This document shows positions 58,787 through 63,769 of a DNA stretch of 63,769 nt, piece by piece. The notes below the pieces were generated by a model. That model had not been told where the DNA came from. It ran no database searches and saw only the letters and a list, made by a program, of their open reading frames with translations. Source of the DNA: an uncultured Cyclobacteriaceae bacterium (lineage in GTDB: Bacteria > Bacteroidota > Bacteroidia > Cytophagales > Cyclobacteriaceae); contig CAKZRQ010000052.1 in assembly GCA_937146645.1 (NCBI GenBank), positions 1 to 63,769 on the forward strand. The letters run 5' to 3'. The translations under genes were made by a program, and so were the position numbers. Within the stretch, counting starts at the first letter, position 1, and each line of letters begins with the position of its first letter.

Positions 58787-59745
58787 CCCTTAAAGGTTTT
58801 TACTAGCCATTCCTTGAGAAATCCCACGCCATAAGCGCAAAGCTGAATCACGGAACACACCCACGAAAGAAGGCTAATTTTCAGGGATCGTTCTTGTTCA
58901 AAAGATTGGACCAAAATCCCTAAAGTCCAAATCAAAAATATACTCAGCTGCGTACCTGCTATGGTCTCATTATTCAATCGAAAAATCAGCATTGAGATCA
59001 AAAACAGCAAAAAGGCACTGGGCAAAAGATGGACCAGCCCAATGGCATCAGGATGAAAACGTGATACATTCACTCTATTTTCACCGAACGAGAATGCTTG
59101 CTTAGCAAAGCTTTTTAGATCACTTTTCCTTTTGTGGTAAACAAAAGCCTCTTCAATCAGCTCCAGTTTAAATCCGGCTTTTTTTATCCTGATACTCCAT
59201 TCTATATCCTCCCCCCTATTTGGATCGACAAATCCGCTGGTCTTTTCAAAAACTTCCCGCGAGATACCCATATTATATCCCCTAGCCTGGTACTTAGCTG
59301 GATCCTTCATTTTGCCTCTAATTCCACCGGTTGTCCAAAAGGAGGTCATGGCAAAATCCATGGCTTTTTGTAGATCCGTAAAATCATCTTTCGCCATATC
59401 CGGACCACCAAATGCATCAAGATCCCGATTTGCTATAGCAACTTCAACACTCTCTAGATATTTCTCGGGAAGAATGACATCAGAATCCAGGACGATAAAA
59501 AAGTCGCCAGTAGCATGCTCCATTCCATAGTTCCGGGCAAAGCCCTGCCCTTTATTTTCCTGAAAGAGATAATTAATCTCGAAAAAGGATGAGTGGCCTT
59601 TCACCACATTTTCAGAGGTTAAATGAGAACCATCCTCTACCACGATTACTTCAAAATCACGATAGTTCTGATCATCCAAAGAGTCAAGAAGCTGCTTGAT
59701 CTCATCTGGTCGATTGTAAACCGGAATAATGAAGGAAAACTTCAT
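58783..59745 (-). CDS. Family-2 glycosyltransferase with C-terminal membrane helices
   Basis: 320 residues. GT-A fold: FSFIIPVYNRPDEIKQLLDSLDDQNYRDFEVIVVEDGS, then GFARNYGMEHATGDFFIVLDSDVILP with the DxD motif, and EDIEWSIRIKKAGFKLELIEEAFVYHKR. The last 100 residues hold two or three membrane segments. It transfers a sugar to a lipid-linked or protein acceptor at the inner membrane. It is 3 bases downstream of a second GT2 gene on the same strand, so both likely work in one pathway. Confidence 0.9.
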   Translation of the reverse strand: MKFSFIIPVYNRPDEIKQLLDSLDDQNYRDFEVIVVEDGSHLTSENVVKGHSSFFEINYLFQENKGQGFARNYGMEHATGDFFIVLDSDVILPEKYLESVEVAIANRDLDAFGGPDMAKDDFTDLQKAMDFAMTSFWTTGGIRGKMKDPAKYQARGYNMGISREVFEKTSGFVDPNRGEDIEWSIRIKKAGFKLELIEEAFVYHKRKSDLKSFAKQAFSFGENRVNVSRFHPDAIGLVHLLPSAFLLFLISMLIFRLNNETIAGTQLSIFLIWTLGILVQSFEQERSLKISLLSWVCSVIQLCAYGVGFLKEWLVKTFKG

Positions 59746-59748
59746 GGC

Positions 59749-60705
59749 CTAGAAGTTTAACTCTTCGTCTACTTTGTATTCTGGTTCCTTGGATTGATTT
59801 GAGGTCATCAGTTCAGCTATAAAACCGGTTAGAAATAACTGTACGCCAATGATCAAGGCAACAAGTGCTAAAAAGAATAAGGGCTGATCTACGATTTCAC
59901 GAACTTTGAGTCCCTGACTTAACCCGTAAACCTTTTGAAAAATCAACCAGCAGGTGATAATGAATCCGGTCAGAAAAGAGAATGTACCAAGCAACCCAAA
60001 AAAATGCATGGGCTTCTTTTTATATCTATGTACAAAGGAGACTGAGATAAGGTCTAAAAATCCATTCAAAAACCGCTCTAAACCAAATTTGGACACTCCA
60101 TATTTCCTTGCTCTATGTTCCACAACCTTTTCGCCGATCCGGGCGAAACCAGCCCATTTAGCGAGCAAAGGTATGTACCGATGCATCTCTCCATAGATAT
60201 GGATATTCTTGATGACTTTCTTTTTATAGGCTTTTAGTCCACAGTTAAAATCATGTAAAGGAATTCCAGAAATCCATCGGGTAACCCCATTGAAAAATCT
60301 GGAGGGTATGGTTTTAGATATGGGATCGTGCCTCTCTTTTTTCCAACCCGAAACTATATCAAAACCTTCTTCCTGAATCATTCGATGGAGTTCAGGAATT
60401 TCATCTGGGCTATCCTGGAGATCGGCATCCATCGTGATGATAACCTCCCCTTTGGCTTTGGCAAAGCCTGCATCAAGCGCAGCAGATTTCCCAAAATTCC
60501 TAGTGAAGTTAATTCCTTTAATATTTCCATTGCCTTTGCTAAGCTCACAAATCACAGACCATGAGCCGTCAGAACTGCCGTCATTCACACAAATCAGCTC
60601 ATAAGAAAAGCCGTGTTCATTCATTACACGGCTAATCCATTGAGTCAATTCAGGAATAGATTCTTCTTCATTGAAGACCGGAATGACTACAGAAATCTGG
60701 GTCAT
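59749..60705 (-). CDS. Family-2 glycosyltransferase, GtrB/DPM1-like
   Basis: 318 residues. ISVVIPVFNEEESIPELTQWISRVMN, the DxD in VIITMDADLQDSPDEIPELHRMI, and SGIPLHDFNCGLKAYKKKVI are the DPM1/GtrB (polyprenyl-phosphate sugar) family marks. Two C-terminal membrane helices follow (FFGLLGTFSFLTGFIITCWLIF and FFLALVALIIGVQLFLTGFIAEL). Such enzymes load undecaprenyl phosphate with glucose or mannose. Cotranscribed with the other GT2 gene (3 bases away) and with the DUF4199 gene (1 base upstream). Confidence 0.92.
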   Translation of the reverse strand: MTQISVVIPVFNEEESIPELTQWISRVMNEHGFSYELICVNDGSSDGSWSVICELSKGNGNIKGINFTRNFGKSAALDAGFAKAKGEVIITMDADLQDSPDEIPELHRMIQEEGFDIVSGWKKERHDPISKTIPSRFFNGVTRWISGIPLHDFNCGLKAYKKKVIKNIHIYGEMHRYIPLLAKWAGFARIGEKVVEHRARKYGVSKFGLERFLNGFLDLISVSFVHRYKKKPMHFFGLLGTFSFLTGFIITCWLIFQKVYGLSQGLKVREIVDQPLFFLALVALIIGVQLFLTGFIAELMTSNQSKEPEYKVDEELNF

Positions 60706-60706
60706 A

Positions 60707-61255
60707 TCAGTAGTCTAGAGACTTGTCTCTTTTTTTAAGAATCGCAGCTACGATTAAAGCGACGATAGCATAAATGATAACGGCTATACCGAAAGCTTTT
60801 ATCTGACCAGTGAGTGTAAATCCATCTTCGATTCCAGATCTCATTTCGTCAAGCGCTTCGGGGCCCAGTGCGTCTGCGGAAGCACCAAAGCTCTCCATGG
60901 TAGACAAGGTATTTTCCATCTGTTGCTCGGCTAAAACTTGAGGCAAGGAAGGATCTACCACCTGGTACAATAACATTTGTCCGATGGTAGCAACTATCCC
61001 GGAAATAAGAATGGCGATAAAGCTAAATTTAAATGCTGTACCAAAGTCCATGAACCCACCTATTTCTTCGCGATACTGTCTTCCAAAGTAAAAGATCAAT
61101 CCGAAAAATATAATGAGGGACCCGAATCCAAACCATCCACTGATGAGCAAGGAGGAGTCCACAAAATAGATTATATATGTCAAGGCCAATGAAATCAAAC
61201 CTATGGTTAAGCCGGGCTTGACAGCAGCTTGTATTGGTGATTGAGTTTCTTCCAT
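60707..61255 (-). CDS. DUF4199-family membrane protein (first copy)
   Basis: 182 residues with four membrane segments (about 15-35, 38-60, 72-95, 145-170): GLTIGLISLALTYIIYFV, IIFFGLIFYFGRQYREEIGGFMDFGTAFKFSFIAILISGIVATIGQMLLYQVVDP. The IGGFMDFGTAFKFSFI part is the DUF4199 mark. Found in Bacteroidota, often next to GT2 enzymes and dihydroorotase genes. Function unknown. Its start lies 9 bases downstream of the second copy's stop. Confidence 0.83.
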   Translation of the reverse strand: MEETQSPIQAAVKPGLTIGLISLALTYIIYFVDSSLLISGWFGFGSLIIFFGLIFYFGRQYREEIGGFMDFGTAFKFSFIAILISGIVATIGQMLLYQVVDPSLPQVLAEQQMENTLSTMESFGASADALGPEALDEMRSGIEDGFTLTGQIKAFGIAVIIYAIVALIVAAILKKRDKSLDY

Positions 61256-61264
61256 GATGAGTTT

Positions 61265-61774
61265 TTATTGTGTTTTACGTAAAATAATGGAAATAATAAT
61301 AGTAAAAAAAAGGCCCGGAATGATTTTCCAGAGCGAATCATTCAGTGCGACATCCATTGCTGTCATCTCCTCGATGCTGGCTTTAGTCGTCTCGAAAGAT
61401 TTCTCTCCAACCTGTCCAATAATCATCTCCTTGTTCTCTGCAAGTATGCGAAGTTTTTCAGAAAGGATAGATTGGAACAAATCATCAGAAATCAAGAGAA
61501 AAAGCCAAATACCGATTCCAGAAATAATTCCCAATATCATATAAGCCACAAACCCAACTGACATCCCTTCTGAAAAGGATAAAAGACCTTCGTTTGAATA
61601 ATCCTTAAAGAACTTAACAGAAAGAAAAATGACAATAGGCACAATGATATAGCCAAATACTAGGTTCAGATTAGTGGGATCTCCATAAAGCCAGGCCAAA
61701 AAGAGAAAAGACACTAGGCTAAAAACTCCTCCTAGAGTACCGAATCTATAGGCAGAGCCAAAATATTTGGTCAT
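61265..61774 (-). CDS. DUF4199-family membrane protein (second copy)
   Basis: 169 residues from the ATG at 61774. The long reading frame from 61891 would start inside the dihydroorotase-like gene; the chosen ATG overlaps its stop by 4 bases. Similar layout to the first copy: GSAYRFGTLGGVFSLVSFLFLAWLYG, LSFSEGMSVGFVAYMILGIISGIGIWLFLLI and a C-terminal helix WKIIPGLFFTIIISIIL. The two copies share the order and the GLLSFSEGMSVGF / GFMDFGTAFKFSF block, so they arose by tandem duplication. Function unknown. Confidence 0.8.
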   Translation of the reverse strand: MTKYFGSAYRFGTLGGVFSLVSFLFLAWLYGDPTNLNLVFGYIIVPIVIFLSVKFFKDYSNEGLLSFSEGMSVGFVAYMILGIISGIGIWLFLLISDDLFQSILSEKLRILAENKEMIIGQVGEKSFETTKASIEEMTAMDVALNDSLWKIIPGLFFTIIISIILRKTQ

Positions 61775-63006
61775 GACAAAGGAATAATTGATCCTTCTTT
61801 GATGAAGTACTTTACTCTTCCCTGAAGTTCTTTGCCGAACCAAGGATTGTTTGATGCCTTTGATGGGTTTGATTCTCGATTGTACACCCACTTTTCATTT
61901 GGATCAAAGATTACCCATGAATCATCAGACGTCCTATCAATAATTTGAGAAGGACCCGAAGTCACCTTTTCAATTAATAAAGGCCAAGTCAGTTCATTAG
62001 CTAAAGAATTCATGGCTGGCAAGAAAGTGACCAATCCAGCCATACCATTTTCGGCGAGATCAAACTCCATGAATTTCGCATCATATTCCTGTGGCTGATG
62101 GTTTGATACCAAAGCATCAATAGTTCCATCCTTAATGCCTTCGATCAATGCGGCTCGATCATCGTCTCCCCTGAATGGTGGAATAACCTTGAAATTCGGA
62201 TCAAAGTCCGTCAGATCAGAATCTTTAAAAATCAACTGGTAAATGGAAACATCGGAAGTAACATTAAGCCCTTCCTGCTTAGCATCTCTTATTAATTCTA
62301 CCCCTTTGCGAGTACTAACAGTTTGAAAATGCACCTTACCTCCTGTATATCGGAGAATTTCAAGATTCTTTTGAATGGCCACATCCTCAGCAAGATTTGG
62401 AATACCCTTTAGGCCCAAATGGGTACTTACTTCACCTTCATGCATCTTACCAAAAATAGACAACAGTGGGTCATAGGCATGATCGAAAAGAACTCCATCA
62501 AATTTCTGCAGGTATTGTAGAATTTTCATGTACCGATCACTGTTTGCCAATGGAACCAGTCCGTCTCCAAAAATTCGAACTCCAGATTGAAAGTGCATAT
62601 CCAGAATTTCAGTGAGTTCTTCCCCCTTGTTCCCAACAGTAACCGCAGCCTGCGGCAATAAATTTACATGGTGCTTATTCGCCTTTGCTTTTATGTAATC
62701 AATCTCATTCTTTGATTGAATCACCGGGCTAGTATTTGGCACTAGCACTCCTGTGCCAAAGCCAGAATGCATCAAAGCCTTGCAAACAGAGTCTATATCT
62801 TCTTTATGTTCAAAACCAGGATCTCCCGCTGCACATCGCAAATCCACCCAAGCCTTTGAAGCGAAAAGACCTTCGCAATCAATCTGCTCATCTGAACCAT
62901 CAATATCATTTACTGGCTTTAAACCACCACTTTCAAATAAAAAATCTCCTTTGGAATGAATTTTATCCTTATCGATAAGGGTCAGGTTTTTTAAAGCTTT
63001 GGCCAT
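61771..63006 (-). CDS. Dihydroorotase homologue without metal ligands
   Basis: 411 residues of the amidohydrolase dihydroorotase family. The site where active enzymes have HxHxR-DPG reads VDLRCAAGDPG (residues 54-64), so both metal-binding His are Arg/Ala. The carbamylated Lys is not present in SGVRIFGDGL, the HVST site reads FQTVST with Gln, and the final DHAPH site reads SNHQPQ (301-306). One His is kept in LFDHAYD. It therefore probably cannot hydrolyse dihydroorotate and may act as a structural subunit, like the pseudo-DHOase of pseudomonad aspartate transcarbamoylase. It is first in a five-gene minus-strand unit (two DUF4199, two GT2). Confidence 0.88.
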   Translation of the reverse strand: MAKALKNLTLIDKDKIHSKGDFLFESGGLKPVNDIDGSDEQIDCEGLFASKAWVDLRCAAGDPGFEHKEDIDSVCKALMHSGFGTGVLVPNTSPVIQSKNEIDYIKAKANKHHVNLLPQAAVTVGNKGEELTEILDMHFQSGVRIFGDGLVPLANSDRYMKILQYLQKFDGVLFDHAYDPLLSIFGKMHEGEVSTHLGLKGIPNLAEDVAIQKNLEILRYTGGKVHFQTVSTRKGVELIRDAKQEGLNVTSDVSIYQLIFKDSDLTDFDPNFKVIPPFRGDDDRAALIEGIKDGTIDALVSNHQPQEYDAKFMEFDLAENGMAGLVTFLPAMNSLANELTWPLLIEKVTSGPSQIIDRTSDDSWVIFDPNEKWVYNRESNPSKASNNPWFGKELQGRVKYFIKEGSIIPLS

Positions 63007-63093
63007 TCAGGATGAGTTTGACGAAATCTGGTACAATAATAAGGAAAAAAAGTAGGCTAGTCTTGACGACATGGAAGATTGAATGTCTATCCA

Positions 63094-63125
63094 TAAAAAA
63101 ACCTCAGTCTATTCAGACTGAGGTT
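63094..63125 (-). terminator. Second terminator of the rRNA operon
   Basis: AACCTCAGTCT (63100-63110) / AGACTGAGGTT (63115-63125), loop ATTC; on the minus strand a run of seven or more T follows. Confidence 0.85.
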
Positions 63126-63127
63126 GG

Positions 63128-63176
63128 TAATAATGTTGCGCCCCCGATAGCTATCGGGGCTACTCTACCGAGTGTA
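63128..63176 (-). pseudogene. 5S rRNA 3'-end remnant interrupted by a palindrome
   Basis: TAATAATGT-n-GCG (63128-63140) and CTACTCT-n-CCG-n-GTGTA (63160-63176) match the 3' end of the adjacent intact 5S gene (63238-63272) apart from three bases. Between them the GCGAC of the intact copy is replaced by a 19-base palindromic stretch. The rest of this 5S copy is gone. Confidence 0.6.
63142..63159. repeat. 18-bp perfect palindrome
   Basis: CCCCGATAGCTATCGGGG. Such GATAGCTATC palindromes occur dispersed in related Bacteroidota genomes (from memory, not checked); here it sits inside the 5S-like remnant. Confidence 0.7.
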
Positions 63177-63200
63177 TGGGATTCATCTTTCAGATCTTTA

Positions 63201-63236
63201 ATAAAACACAAAAGCCGATCCTTGTGGATTGGCTTT
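63201..63236 (-). terminator. First terminator of the rRNA operon, after 5S
   Basis: AAAGCCGATCC / GGATTGGCTTT (63211-63221, 63226-63236) with loop TTGT and one G-T pair; T-rich run on the minus strand. It lies about 10 bases after the 5S 3' end. Confidence 0.78.
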
Positions 63237-63245
63237 ATAATAATG

Positions 63246-63354
63246 TGGCGGCGACCTACTCTCCCGGGTGTAACCCCAGTACCATCGGCGCTGCAGGGCT
63301 TAACTTCTCTGTTCGGGATGGGAAGAGGTGGGACCCCTGCGCTAGGCCGCCTAA
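63246..63354 (-). rRNA. rrf: 5S ribosomal RNA
   Basis: About 109 bases. Read on the minus strand: GGCGGCCTAGCGCAGGGGTCC at the 5' side, then CCGAACAGAGAAGTTAAGCCC (loop B/C region), GCGCCGATGGTACTG and a 3' end GGGAGAGTAGGTCGCCGCC. The 5' and 3' ends pair (GGCGGCCTA against the final GGTCGCCGCC). Exact end positions are estimates. Confidence 0.95.
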
Positions 63355-63356
63355 AT

Positions 63357-63505
63357 CTTAATGTCCGATGACCGAAGTCCGTTGCCGGATGATCATACGT
63401 CCATGTAATATCTTAAGTTCAGTGTACTGGGTACTTCCTACTTCTTAATTCGTAGGTCTTACCTCGTACTTGGTATAACATGTTTTGGTAAGAATTGTAA
63501 CAAAC
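63357..63505. other. 23S-5S spacer with GTAC/TACTT short repeats
   Basis: About 150 bases with no gene. TACTGGGTACTT, CCTACTTC and GTACTTGG (63425-63472) recur as imperfect direct repeats. No tRNA seen. Confidence 0.55.
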
Positions 63506-63769
63506 AGTAGGTAAGCTTTCGGGCAATTAGTACTGCTCAGCTATGACATTACTGCCTTTACACCTGCAGCCTATCAACCTCATCATCTCTGAGGGCCCTA
63601 TATGGAAGTCTCATCTTGAGGGGAGTTTCGCACTTAGATGCTTTCAGCGCTTATCTCTTCCCGACGTAGCTACCCGGCAATGCAATTGGCATCACAACCG
63701 GTACACCAGCGGTCAGTCCAACCCGGTCCTCTCGTACTAAGGTCAGGTCCTCGCAAACTTCCCACGCCC
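63506..63769 (-). rRNA. rrl: 23S ribosomal RNA, 3' end, partial
   Basis: The last 264 bases of the gene lie in the window; the rest is beyond the right edge. Minus strand reading includes AGTACGAGAGGACCGGGTTGG (sarcin-ricin domain neighbour; plus strand CCGGTCCTCTCGTACT) and the 3' end AGTACTAATTGCCCGAAAGC. The 3' boundary is estimated near 63506. Confidence 0.95.

Noticed and set aside
63012..63371. Three plus-strand open frames at the right end (63012-63371 and neighbours)
   Set aside because: They cross the 5S gene and its terminators and are antisense to rRNA; not coding.
1..63505. CRISPR array, prophage, insertion sequence or tRNA genes
   Set aside because: No direct repeat-spacer array, transposase, integrase, phage gene or cloverleaf-like sequence was seen on either strand.

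Overview
The window looks like a chromosomal segment of an aerobic Bacteroidota of the Cytophagales, probably Cyclobacteriaceae and perhaps Algoriphagus-like. The genus is inference. The pointers are DUF4221-type propeller lipoproteins, DUF4293, DUF4295, DUF4199 and DUF5522 families, a zinc-free type-B L31, a GlmU-family protein beside holB, promoters of the TAnnTTTG type set almost on the start codon, and many Gly-X-Phe/Trp-ended outer-membrane barrels. Most of it is core genome. I see no prophage, insertion sequence, CRISPR array or tRNA gene.

Region 1-5 kb: a LolD/YbbA-type ATPase with an FtsX-type permease (cut by the window edge) lies divergent from a TesA-like SGNH lipoprotein, then comes a two-gene GMC oxidoreductase plus gluconate-dehydrogenase subunit-3-like operon closed by a strong terminator. 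5-11 kb: five tandem paralogous beta-propeller lipoproteins, packed into one unit between two terminators. 11-21.5 kb: a secreted BNR/VPS10-like propeller protein, a small barrel, a lone receiver domain, a sodium:neurotransmitter-type symporter, a tight minus-strand operon (GlmU-like, holB, hemC, cyclophilin lipoprotein, RmlD-like reductase) and rpmE2.

21.5-33 kb: a RemB/Wzi-like barrel, an MsbA-type exporter, comM/yifB, a PAS plus metallo-beta-lactamase-fold pair, a GreA-family factor, a two-part serine hydrolase, a cupin protein and a trans-sulfuration enzyme. 33-41 kb: an ECF sigma factor operon with its own membrane anti-sigma candidate and barrel, DUF4293, truA, an MdlB-like ABC exporter, three envelope proteins and hemE. 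41-50 kb: a MOSC protein and a membrane protein, dnaK with a GroES-fold neighbour, a 29-residue-repeat secreted protein, an OmpL-like porin with an ammonium transporter, and hemB. 50-56 kb: a HAD phosphatase, rocD with a cysteine-rich insert, DUF5522, the rpmB-rpmG-DUF4295-ftsY cluster and an SPFH / membrane PH-like / Arc-type three-gene cassette. 56-63 kb: a TolC-family protein, a methyltransferase, two GT2 enzymes, two DUF4199 proteins and a dihydroorotase homologue without metal ligands.

The right end is the 3' end of an rRNA operon on the minus strand: 23S (partial), 5S, a terminator, then what looks like the decayed tail of a second 5S copy with an 18-bp palindrome inside it and a second terminator. 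Three haem genes (hemC, hemE, hemB) lie dispersed, not in one operon. The points most worth following are the five-gene propeller lipoprotein operon, the SPFH/Arc cassette with an inverted repeat in front of it, the 5S remnant, and the metal-ligand-less dihydroorotase.
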